DNA from: Pseudomonadales bacterium
Lineage (GTDB): Bacteria > Pseudomonadota > Gammaproteobacteria > Pseudomonadales > Moraxellaceae
DNA length: 7,650 nt
Assembly: GCA_013043915.1 (NCBI GenBank)
Contig: JABEVH010000027.1
Location: 1-7,650 of the forward strand
Reading direction: 5' to 3'
The notes under the pieces are model-generated. The model did no database searches and was not told where the DNA came from. It worked only from the letters and a program-made list of their open reading frames with translations. Of this stretch, positions 1 through 5,895 are shown in pieces (the first letter of the stretch is position 1; every line of letters begins with the position of its first letter). A program made the position numbers and the translations under genes.

Positions 1-117
1 AACTCGGATATATGGCAGCAATCGAACCTTGTTGAACATCATGAAAAGAAAGCTTGGCAAAACGGGGGCGACCATATATGGGTTAAAAATCAACAAGATA
101 CAAGCCCAAGTGAATAG
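1..117 (+). CDS. 3' end of an unidentified plus-strand gene (partial)
   Basis: Frame 1 is open from the left edge to a TAG at 115-117 and gives 38 codons. The peptide is hydrophilic and mixed in composition (three Trp, several His, Lys and Gln, acidic C-terminal DTSPSE), more like a real C-terminal tail than random translation. It would converge on the GGDEF-EAL gene that ends at 230. A small hairpin with a T-rich tail starts 27 bases after the stop, which fits the end of a transcription unit. There is no start codon or domain in view and I do not recognise the family. Chance openness over 38 codons is possible, so this is a tentative call. Confidence 0.4.
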   Translation, partial: NSDIWQQSNLVEHHEKKAWQNGGDHIWVKNQQDTSPSE

Positions 118-143
118 GTCTTCGAAAAATCAACCCCACGACC

Positions 144-170
144 GCGAGAATCCCCTCGCTTTCTTACTTT
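144..170 (+). terminator. weak candidate intrinsic terminator between convergent genes
   Basis: GCGAG (144-148) and CTCGC (155-159) form a perfect 5-bp stem with a 6-base loop, followed directly by TTTCTTACTTT. This suits termination of the plus-strand gene ending at 117. On the minus strand the same hairpin sits inside a wider CCCCA/TGGGG pairing followed by a short T run, so it might also serve the GGDEF-EAL gene. The stem is short and the T tract is interrupted, so it is only a candidate. Confidence 0.35.
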
Positions 171-229
171 AGACATGGGGAGGTTTAGACTTACATTAAG
201 CCTCGACAGAGCGTTAACCATTAAAAAAA

Positions 230-2023
230 TTACGTAAGTGACATGCCCAAGGGGCAAGGACGGGCGATATGGTAGCCCTGAACAAAATCTACGCCTAAAT
301 CCTGCAGGGCACAAAAGGTTTCTGCATCTTCACAAAATTCTGCCACCGTGACTTTTCCAGTCATATGCCCAATATCATGTATGGCCTTAACCAACGCATA
401 GTCCATGGCATCCCTGGCCATGTTACGCACAAAGCTACCATCAATTTTAAGTATATCAACAGGCAAGGCGCGCAAATAAGCTAACGAGGACATCCCTGCA
501 CCAAAATCATCAAGAGCCGTCACGCATCCCAAGGCTTGTAGGCCGGTGATCAACTGCCGCGCATGACTTAAATTACTGATCGCCATGGTCTCGGTCACTT
601 CAAAACCCACCTTGTGGGCAGGCACAGCATTCTGCTCAAAACATGTAGCAATAAAACCTAAAGTCTCAGGCTGATTGATCGAGGCTCCCGATAAGTTAAT
701 CGTGCATAACTTAAGTTTGGCCAGATGTTCAGGATGATGGCCCAACCAGGCCAAAGTGCGCTGAATTACCCAACGATCCAGTTGAACCATCATGCCATAA
801 CGCTCGGCAGCAGGCATAAAAGCGCCAGGGGGATAGATCACACCATCCTCACCTCGCAAACGCACCAGAACTTCATAGTGCATACCTTCATCTGAAGTTT
901 GCAGTGGGGCAATGGTCTGCTGATAGAGCTGTAAAGCATCCTGCTCAAGGGCCTGTGTTAAGCGACTGACCCATTGCATTTCATCCTGACGCCGCTGCAC
1001 GGTCTGGTCATCACGCCCAGCCACATGCATACGGTTGCGTCCTGTATCCTTGGCAACGTAGCAGGCTGAATCTGCCAGGGACAGAACTTCTGCAGCTGTT
1101 GAAATACTCTGATCCAGAACAACCATGCCCACGCTGGCGGTTACCTGAAATCGTTGTTCACCCCAGGTAAAGCGCAAAGACTCCAGCGTACGCAAAATTT
1201 GCTCACCTACACGTCTACCCGCATCCTGCTGGCATTGCCACAATAGGATAGCAAACTCATCGCCGCCCAAACGCGCCAGCGTATCACGCTGACGAATCAA
1301 GGTACGCAGTGACTGACCCACACGCTGCAACAAAGCATCTCCCACTTCATGCCCACAGGTATCATTGATCACCTTGAACTGGTCCAGATCAATATAACAG
1401 ACCACATGATTGATGCTCTGTTGCCGGCATAAGGCCACAGCCTGCTGCAGACGAAGTTCGAACTCACGACGGCTGACCAAGCCTGTCAAACTATCCTGTG
1501 TGGTTGCCAGGCGCAGTTGATGCGACCACTGATGGCTGTCTGTTTTATCCCGAAGAATTAAAAAACGCCCCTGCTGCTGACCTTCCTTATTGATAAGCGG
1601 CAAAAACAGACACTCGACTGCCAGAGGTATGCCATCGCGCCGGCACAACGTCATGTCTGTACCCATACGTATACGGTGAGACGAAGATAGAGCTGGCTTA
1701 AGCAGCGAAACCAGATCATGATTCTGGTTGGCACCCTGCAACAACAAAACATCCCACAGGGAACTTCCCAATAACTCCAAAGAGGAGATGGCCAACAGGC
1801 GTTCAGCGACACGGTTCACATAAGTCAAACGTGCATCGGCGTCCAAACCTACGACGCCATCTGAAACAGCATCAACTACGTGCACCCACGCCGATGAGGC
1901 AAGACTAACGGATGCTCCCTCCTCAATTTGAGGCTCATTAGGAAGTGTTTCAAGATCCTGATCCTGCTTCAATGACCTGTCCCTCTGATCAATCATCCAT
2001 AACTCAGCAACATGGAATGACAT
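230..2023 (-). CDS. PAS-GGDEF-EAL cyclic-di-GMP synthase/phosphodiesterase
   Basis: This is a 597-residue signalling protein that likely makes and/or degrades cyclic di-GMP. It has no obvious signal peptide or membrane segment, so it is probably cytoplasmic. Order of domains: a PAS sensor (about 45-160), GGDEF (about 170-335) and EAL (about 350-590). The GGDEF domain has an intact GGDEF at 253-257 and a product-inhibition I-site RxxD (RQRD, 244-247) five residues before it. The EAL domain has EVL (384-386) in place of EAL, a variant I recall from other EAL proteins, and keeps NLSG, FEVTET, DDFG (505-508), KIDG (526-529), AEF and VQGY, so both activities look possible. The ligand of the PAS domain is unknown. 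Start choice is uncertain: the ATG at 2023 has no clear Shine-Dalgarno, while an in-frame ATG at 1996 has GAG six bases upstream and would give 588 residues. It follows the tRNA-Arg gene on the same strand. The architecture resembles the C-terminal halves of MorA/YegE-type proteins, but no specific orthologue is claimed. Confidence 0.95.
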   Translation of the reverse strand: MSFHVAELWMIDQRDRSLKQDQDLETLPNEPQIEEGASVSLASSAWVHVVDAVSDGVVGLDADARLTYVNRVAERLLAISSLELLGSSLWDVLLLQGANQNHDLVSLLKPALSSSHRIRMGTDMTLCRRDGIPLAVECLFLPLINKEGQQQGRFLILRDKTDSHQWSHQLRLATTQDSLTGLVSRREFELRLQQAVALCRQQSINHVVCYIDLDQFKVINDTCGHEVGDALLQRVGQSLRTLIRQRDTLARLGGDEFAILLWQCQQDAGRRVGEQILRTLESLRFTWGEQRFQVTASVGMVVLDQSISTAAEVLSLADSACYVAKDTGRNRMHVAGRDDQTVQRRQDEMQWVSRLTQALEQDALQLYQQTIAPLQTSDEGMHYEVLVRLRGEDGVIYPPGAFMPAAERYGMMVQLDRWVIQRTLAWLGHHPEHLAKLKLCTINLSGASINQPETLGFIATCFEQNAVPAHKVGFEVTETMAISNLSHARQLITGLQALGCVTALDDFGAGMSSLAYLRALPVDILKIDGSFVRNMARDAMDYALVKAIHDIGHMTGKVTVAEFCEDAETFCALQDLGVDFVQGYHIARPCPLGMSLT

Positions 2024-2049
2024 GCAATCACGACAGCAGCAACCAGATC

Positions 2050-2070
2050 CCCTGAGATCTTATCTCAGGG
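2050..2070. repeat. perfect 9-bp inverted repeat upstream of the GGDEF-EAL gene
   Basis: CCCTGAGAT (2050-2058) and ATCTCAGGG (2062-2070) are exact reverse complements separated by three bases. The element ends 26 bases before the ATG at 2023. No T tract follows on either strand, so it is not a standard intrinsic terminator. It could be an operator for a dimeric regulator or a hairpin in the 5' untranslated region near the ribosome-binding region. The function is inferred; only the symmetry is seen. Confidence 0.6.
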
Positions 2071-2072
2071 AC

Positions 2073-2102
2073 TTTATCCAAGTTTTAACCCGCTACTTCC
2101 AA
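2073..2102 (-). promoter_or_regulatory. candidate promoter for the GGDEF-EAL gene
   Basis: On the minus strand, TTGGAA (2102-2097) and GATAAA (2078-2073) are separated by 18 bases, each matching the sigma-70 hexamers at 4 of 6 positions. Transcription would begin inside the adjacent 2050-2070 palindrome, an operator-like arrangement. The match is weak and could be chance. Confidence 0.3.
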
Positions 2103-2200
2103 CTGTCTGGGGACTGCAAATACGCCCACCCCATGTCATCTGTAGTTCACAGCAACAGTCTAGTCGAGAACTTTCAATTTTCCAGTGATGAACTTTGAGT

Positions 2201-2220
2201 CCCCATGCATGAACATGGAG
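2201..2220 (-). other. hairpin in the trailer of the tRNA-Arg gene
   Basis: Minus-strand CTCCATG and CATGGGG can pair over 7 bp (one G-U) around a 6-base loop, beginning 30 bases downstream of the tRNA CCA end. There is no T run after it, so it is not a good terminator. It may be a processing or 3' trailer structure. With no clear terminator here, readthrough from the tRNA into the GGDEF-EAL gene is possible. Confidence 0.3.
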
Positions 2221-2249
2221 GGGCATGACCATCTCTGAGTTAACCTGAA

Positions 2250-2326
2250 TGGCGCCCCGAACACGATTCGAACGTGCGACCTGTCCCTTAGGAGGGGACC
2301 GCTCTATCCATCTGAGCTATCGGGGC
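2250..2326 (-). tRNA. tRNA-Arg, anticodon CCU
   Basis: The minus strand folds into a full cloverleaf of 77 bases including an encoded CCA. The acceptor stem GCCCCGA/TCGGGGC is fully paired. The D arm is GCTC/GAGC. The anticodon stem is GTCCC/GGGAC around the loop CTCCTAA, which gives anticodon CCT for AGG codons. The variable loop is 5 bases and the T arm is GCACG/CGTGT with loop TTCGAAT. The discriminator base is G, followed by CCA at 2252-2250. It lies between the rpoS terminator and the GGDEF-EAL gene and has its own promoter. tRNA-Arg(CCU) genes are known attachment sites for integrative elements, but no integrase or duplicated 3' end is present here. Confidence 0.97.
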
Positions 2327-2337
2327 TAAGGGCGCCT

Positions 2338-2366
2338 ATTCTAACGATGAAGTGGGAGCAGGCCAA
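2338..2366 (-). promoter_or_regulatory. promoter of the tRNA-Arg gene
   Basis: TTGGCC (2366-2361) and TAGAAT (2343-2338) lie 17 bases apart on the minus strand, matching the sigma-70 consensus at 4/6 and 5/6 positions. The -10 box is followed by a GC-rich discriminator (AGGCGCCC) just before the tRNA 5' end at 2326. Such GC-rich discriminators are typical of stable-RNA promoters under stringent (ppGpp) control, which is an inference here. Confidence 0.65.
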
Positions 2367-2411
2367 GCAACTTTACCTATCGATGCCTACTTTTGACGAT
2401 ACCGCCAAAAG

Positions 2412-2456
2412 AAAAAACCCCCGGTTTCTCTCCCTCTTTCGAGGAAAAAACCGGAG
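2412..2456 (-). terminator. intrinsic terminator after rpoS
   Basis: On the minus strand CCGGTTT (from 2454) pairs with AAACCGG (ending at 2421). Further inward pairing, with wobbles and bulges, reaches a GAAA tetraloop closed by CCTC/GAGG. The stem is followed by GGG and an unbroken run of six T (2417-2412). It lies about 40 bases past the rpoS stop and should end the long ispD-to-rpoS unit before the tRNA promoter. Confidence 0.85.
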
Positions 2457-2497
2457 GACACTCATCATGGCGGTTACTACTTGATAGTTAGCCCGGA

Positions 2498-3457
2498 TCA
2501 GTCACTGAACAAGGCTTCACTGGTCAGACCCTGCTTTTCCAGAATATCACGCAGGCGACGTAGTGCATCGACCTGAATCTGACGCACTCGTTCGCGAGTC
2601 AGACCGATTTCTTCACCAACCTCTTCCAGCGTAGCCGGTTCAAAACCACGCAGACCGAATCGACGCGCCAGCACTTCACGCTGCTTTTCCGGCAACTCTT
2701 CAATCCAGCCATCGATGCTGCCACGTATATCTTCTTCCTGCAGCAATTCGGCGGGGTCACTGACACGACCATCGGTCAGCACTTCAGCCATGGTCTTATC
2801 AGAATCCGGTCCTGCAGGCATATCTATCGAACAGATACGCTCATTCAGGCCCAGCATGCGATACACTTCTTCTACCGGCTTATCGACCAAAGCGGCAATC
2901 TCATCGGCCGATGGCTCATGATCGAGCTTCTGCGTCAGTTCACGAGCAGCGCGCAAATAGACATTCAATTCCTTAACCACATGAATGGGCAGACGTATGG
3001 TTCGCGTCTGATTCATCAGGGCCCGTTCAATGGTCTGACGTATCCACCACGTAGCATAGGTCGAGAACCTAAAACCGCGTTCCGGATCAAACTTCTCGAC
3101 AGCATGTATCAGCCCCAGATTACCTTCTTCGATCAAATCCAGCAAAGTCAATCCACGGTTGATATAGCGACGGGCAATTTTCACCACCAGACGCAAATTG
3201 CTTTCAATCATGCGCTTGCGAGCACTTTCTATACCACGACGGGCCCTGCGGGCGTAATAAACTTCCTCTTCCGCCGAGAGCAACGGGGAAAATCCAATTT
3301 CGTTAAGGTAGATCTGCGTAGCATCGGCAGTAGATTGCACCGTACCATCGGCACGTCTGGATGCAGGTAACGGTAAAACAGCATCCGTAGTTTTCTTATC
3401 AGAAGCATTCCCCGAAGATATACTGCGATTGTAACGTGATTCTTTACGTGCTTGCAT
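2498..3457 (-). CDS. rpoS: RNA polymerase sigma factor RpoS (sigma-S, sigma-38)
   Basis: This 319-residue protein is the general stress and stationary-phase sigma factor, which directs core RNA polymerase to stress promoters. Region 1.2 is at 45-75. Region 2 is at about 77-160 and includes DLIEEGNLGL (107-116) and the RpoS-type melting segment TWWIRQTIERALMNQTRTIR. Region 3 follows, and region 4 ends in the helix-turn-helix at about 275-303 (TLEEVGEEIGLTRERVRQIQ). The segment KELNV (162-166) matches the E. coli RssB recognition residues K173, E174 and V177, so regulated proteolysis is plausible. The start is well supported: GGGGAGGG lies at 3470-3463, with its GGAGG core six bases from the ATG. 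It is slightly shorter than the E. coli protein (330), and the first 45 residues are not acidic as they are in E. coli. It is downstream of nlpD, as usual, with a 91-base gap, and ends at a strong terminator. Confidence 0.98.
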   Translation of the reverse strand: MQARKESRYNRSISSGNASDKKTTDAVLPLPASRRADGTVQSTADATQIYLNEIGFSPLLSAEEEVYYARRARRGIESARKRMIESNLRLVVKIARRYINRGLTLLDLIEEGNLGLIHAVEKFDPERGFRFSTYATWWIRQTIERALMNQTRTIRLPIHVVKELNVYLRAARELTQKLDHEPSADEIAALVDKPVEEVYRMLGLNERICSIDMPAGPDSDKTMAEVLTDGRVSDPAELLQEEDIRGSIDGWIEELPEKQREVLARRFGLRGFEPATLEEVGEEIGLTRERVRQIQVDALRRLRDILEKQGLTSEALFSD

Positions 3458-3548
3458 GATGACCCTCCCCGAACTGCTGCTCCACCCATCGAAGGCATCC
3501 TAAGATACACTCGCTTGCAGCATCATCATTTAACATTTTTATGACTAA

Positions 3549-4343
3549 TCAATGATTCTCTCGTGGCAGCAAAGTCAAAGGATCCACAGGATGCCCCTCA
3601 ACTCTGATTTCAAAATGCAGAAAATCTCGATCAGCACCACTAGAACCTAATTCGGCAATTTCTTGCCCAGCTTTAACCTGCATGCCCTCGGATACCAAAA
3701 TCTTGTCATTATGAGCATACACACTCAGGTACCTATCCCCATGCCGAACGATCAGAAGGCGCCCATACCCCACCAGTCCGGTCCCACGGTACACCACAGT
3801 CCCTTCGGCAGCTGCAAGTACAGGTTCACCTCTTTTACCGGAAATGTCTATACCCTTATTACCTAAAGGATGGTCAGAAAATCCTTGTAAAATAGGCCCC
3901 TGCACAGGCCACTTCCAGTAAATCCTGTCCGACGCAAGCGCGCTTGGCATTTTTTTGACGCCATGAGTAGATTCGTGAGTTGGGGCTGAGGCGAAAGAAA
4001 CCGAGGAAGTATGCACGGGCTCTTTCATAGGCGTTCTCACACCGGATGCTGACGACGCCGGTGATATTACAACAAGCCGCAATATTTGCCCGGGAAAGAT
4101 ACGAAAATCCTCAGGAAGTCTATTGATTCTAGCCAGCTCACGATAATCCTTGCCATGTCGGGCAGCGATGGAATAAAGGGTATCACCTACCTGCACACGG
4201 TAATTTATGAGGTGCTCATCGGCCTGACGGCGTGGACTTGCCTCAATCACCTGCACCTTATGAGGCGTAACACAGCCGGAAAGTGTCAAAAAAACGATGC
4301 AAATCCAGACAATATTTTGTGCACGCACGGCCACAAAAACCAT
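3549..4343 (-). CDS. nlpD: NlpD, LysM/LytM lipoprotein activator of septal amidase
   Basis: NlpD is an outer-membrane lipoprotein that activates the amidase AmiC during daughter-cell separation. From the ATG at 4343 (264 residues) there is a lipoprotein signal with lipobox LSGC (Cys24), a LysM peptidoglycan-binding domain (46-90), a Ser/Thr/Pro-rich linker and a LytM/M23 domain (about 153-260). The LytM domain is degenerate: the first metal ligand is Asn in NKGID (162-166), and the HxH motif reads FLHFE with Phe241 replacing the first His. E. coli NlpD has the same kind of loss, so this is a non-catalytic activator. Start choice: GGA lies seven bases before 4343 and this start gives a 24-residue signal. 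In-frame ATGs at 4358 and 4409 would only extend the N-terminus. The reading frame stays open into pcm, but that part is not expected to be translated. It is shorter than E. coli NlpD (379). By analogy with E. coli, rpoS promoters may lie within this gene; I could not pinpoint one. Confidence 0.93.
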   Translation of the reverse strand: MVFVAVRAQNIVWICIVFLTLSGCVTPHKVQVIEASPRRQADEHLINYRVQVGDTLYSIAARHGKDYRELARINRLPEDFRIFPGQILRLVVISPASSASGVRTPMKEPVHTSSVSFASAPTHESTHGVKKMPSALASDRIYWKWPVQGPILQGFSDHPLGNKGIDISGKRGEPVLAAAEGTVVYRGTGLVGYGRLLIVRHGDRYLSVYAHNDKILVSEGMQVKAGQEIAELGSSGADRDFLHFEIRVEGHPVDPLTLLPRENH

Positions 4344-4413
4344 GTAATTGTCCGACATAATTGGAATTTGTCTTGTAATCCACGACGATATGCCTACAGG
4401 ATTTTTCATTAAG

Positions 4414-4442
4414 ATTATTTCCAAATTTTTTTTATGAAAAAA
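4414..4442 (-). promoter_or_regulatory. AT-rich region with a candidate nlpD promoter
   Basis: The pcm-nlpD gap is much more AT-rich than its surroundings. It contains an A/T inverted repeat (six T, ATG, six A on the plus strand at 4428-4442). On the minus strand a -10-like AATAAT (4419-4414) matches 5/6. The -35 partners are poor: TTTTCA at 15 bases or TTTTTT at 17 bases. In E. coli, nlpD promoters in this position feed basal rpoS transcription. The context makes a promoter likely, but the exact boxes are weak. Confidence 0.3.
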
Positions 4443-4450
4443 TATTCTAA

Positions 4451-5131
4451 TCAAAAACCTCGCAATCCTCCCAACATCGGTACAAACCTGACCTGCCCCA
4501 GAGTTTGCTGCTGAATTTCTTCGCCACATCGTTGAATACGAAGCAATTCCTGAACTTCCCCCCGCCCTACCGGCAAGACCAAACAGCCCTGGGGCCCCAA
4601 TTGATCAACCAGAGCCTGCGGTACCCCCCACGGTGCAGCTGCCGCTAATATACCGTCAAAGGGTGCATGCTCAGGCCAACCTTGCATGCCGTCGGCGTAA
4701 TGCAGTTCACAATGCAGGTAATTAAGGCGCTGCAGCTTTTCTCGCGCCTTATCTTGCAGCGGTTTGACCCGCTCCAGACTGACCACCTGGTCAAAGAGCT
4801 CAGCCAGCACCGCTGTCTGATAGCCGCACCCCGTTCCCACCTCAAGTACGTGCCCATGGCCACCGCCGGCTTCCAGCAAGGCCTCCGTCATTTTAGCCAC
4901 CACCCAGGGCTGGGAAATGGTCTGACCATGACCAATGGGCAGGGAACTGTCTTCATAAGCGCGGTGCGCCAACGCTTCCTCAATAAACAAATGCCGTGGA
5001 ACGCGACGCATGACATCCAGCACATGTAAATTGTTGATACCCTGCTCCTGCAAACGCTCCACCATACGATCACGCGTACGTGGCGAGGTCATGCCACTAC
5101 CCATGATCTCCTGGGGTGTATAGGGTGTCAT
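4451..5131 (-). CDS. pcm: protein-L-isoaspartate O-methyltransferase
   Basis: Pcm repairs age-damaged proteins in the cytoplasm by methylating L-isoaspartyl residues with S-adenosylmethionine. From the start at 5131 it has 226 residues. The family motif PIGHGQTISQP is at 65-75 and the SAM-binding motif I (VLEVGTGCGYQ) at 95-105, with Cys where Ser is more usual. The C-terminal VRFVPMLGG segment is also typical. The start at 5131 is chosen because GGAGGG (5143-5138) lies six bases upstream and the ATG overlaps the surE stop as ATGA, which indicates translational coupling. A later ATG at 5092 (MTSPRTRDRM) lines up with the start I recall for Pseudomonas Pcm and would give 213 residues, but it has no well-spaced Shine-Dalgarno. 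The extra 13 residues may therefore be a lineage-specific extension. Confidence 0.95.
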   Translation of the reverse strand: MTPYTPQEIMGSGMTSPRTRDRMVERLQEQGINNLHVLDVMRRVPRHLFIEEALAHRAYEDSSLPIGHGQTISQPWVVAKMTEALLEAGGGHGHVLEVGTGCGYQTAVLAELFDQVVSLERVKPLQDKAREKLQRLNYLHCELHYADGMQGWPEHAPFDGILAAAAPWGVPQALVDQLGPQGCLVLPVGRGEVQELLRIQRCGEEIQQQTLGQVRFVPMLGGLRGF

Positions 5132-5895
5132 GCCATACCCTCCAGCCAGGCGACCACCGCTCCTGAAGCAGCATAAGCTGTCATATCGGTGGTGAGCGGC
5201 GTCACCGATACACAATTTTCGGCAATCGCCTGAAAATCCGTACCTTGGCCACCATCAGCCGGCTCTCCAGCCATGCCTATCCAGTACACAGTACGTCCTC
5301 GTGGATCTTGCATTTGCCTTAAATCCATAGCACGTTCACGGTGCCCACAACGTGTCATGCGAACCCCTCGTATCTGGTCTGCTGGTAGATCTGGCACGTT
5401 GATATTCAGTACCGTACGCGCCGGCAAATTGAGTTTGGGGCCATGCTTAAGCAACCTGGCTACCCATTGTGCAGCCACTTCAAAGCCTTGTGCTCCATGC
5501 TCACGCACATGAGGACCACACAGAGAAACGGCCAGAGCTGGCTTCCCCAGGAAACGTCCCTCCATAGCCGCAGCCACCGTACCTGAATAGATGACATCAT
5601 CGCCAAGGTTAGCTCCCGCATTAATGCCAGAGACCACCAGATCAGGTTCAAAATCGAGAAATCCGTTTAACGCCAGATGAACACAATCTGCAGGGGTCCC
5701 GCTGACCGAGTAAAAACCATTTTCGAGTTTCAGCACGCGTAAAGGCTGCTGCAAGGTCAGAGCACTTGAATATCCTGAGCACTCCCGCTCAGGAGCGACT
5801 ACCGTGACGTCCCCTAAGGGAGACAAAGCATCCACCAGTGAACGCAAACCCGGAGCCATGACACCATCATCATTACTGACCAGAATTCGCATCAT
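5128..5895 (-). CDS. surE: 5'/3'-nucleotidase SurE (survival protein)
   Basis: SurE is a metal-dependent cytoplasmic nucleotidase that dephosphorylates nucleoside monophosphates and short polyphosphate, and is linked to stationary-phase survival. The 255-residue product has the N-terminal NDDG motif (8-11) with metal ligands D9 and D10. It also has the ECSGYSS loop (S40), the SGTPADCV segment (65-72) and SGINAGANLGDDVIYSGT (89-106) with N92, which matches the E. coli metal-site residues D8, D9, S39 and N92 closely. Length is normal for the family. Two adjacent ATGs open the gene. The second (5892) is better spaced from GAGAG (seven bases) and gives the standard MRILVSNDDG, so the first methionine may not be used. 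It overlaps the truD 3' end by 23 bases and runs into pcm through an ATGA overlap. Confidence 0.97.
   Translation of the reverse strand: MMRILVSNDDGVMAPGLRSLVDALSPLGDVTVVAPERECSGYSSALTLQQPLRVLKLENGFYSVSGTPADCVHLALNGFLDFEPDLVVSGINAGANLGDDVIYSGTVAAAMEGRFLGKPALAVSLCGPHVREHGAQGFEVAAQWVARLLKHGPKLNLPARTVLNINVPDLPADQIRGVRMTRCGHRERAMDLRQMQDPRGRTVYWIGMAGEPADGGQGTDFQAIAENCVSVTPLTTDMTAYAASGAVVAWLEGMA

Noticed and set aside
72..81. CCATATATGG palindrome
   Set aside because: A 10-base AT-centred palindrome is easily found by chance and lies inside the putative partial coding tail.
90..314. Minus-strand 74-codon open frame overlapping the end of the GGDEF-EAL gene
   Set aside because: It overlaps the well-supported EAL C-terminus in another frame, has no family features and spans the hairpin region.
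2107..2145. Possible sigma-54 promoter upstream of the GGDEF-EAL gene (minus-strand TGGGCGTATTTGC)
   Set aside because: The GG and GC elements are 8 bases apart instead of the required 10.
2918..3370. 150-codon plus-strand open frame antisense to rpoS
   Set aside because: It is a shadow of the strongly conserved rpoS coding frame, with no recognisable domain or ribosome-binding evidence.
3229..3510. 93-codon minus-strand frame overlapping the rpoS 5' end
   Set aside because: Out of frame with rpoS, low-quality composition, and rpoS has the clear Shine-Dalgarno.
4344..4529. Long N-terminal extension of NlpD into pcm
   Set aside because: It would put 62 extra residues before a standard lipoprotein signal peptide and overlaps the conserved Pcm C-terminus.
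5132..5215. Upstream extension of Pcm into surE
   Set aside because: The extension is only the surE 3' end read in another frame; the ATG at 5131 has an excellent Shine-Dalgarno and ATGA coupling.
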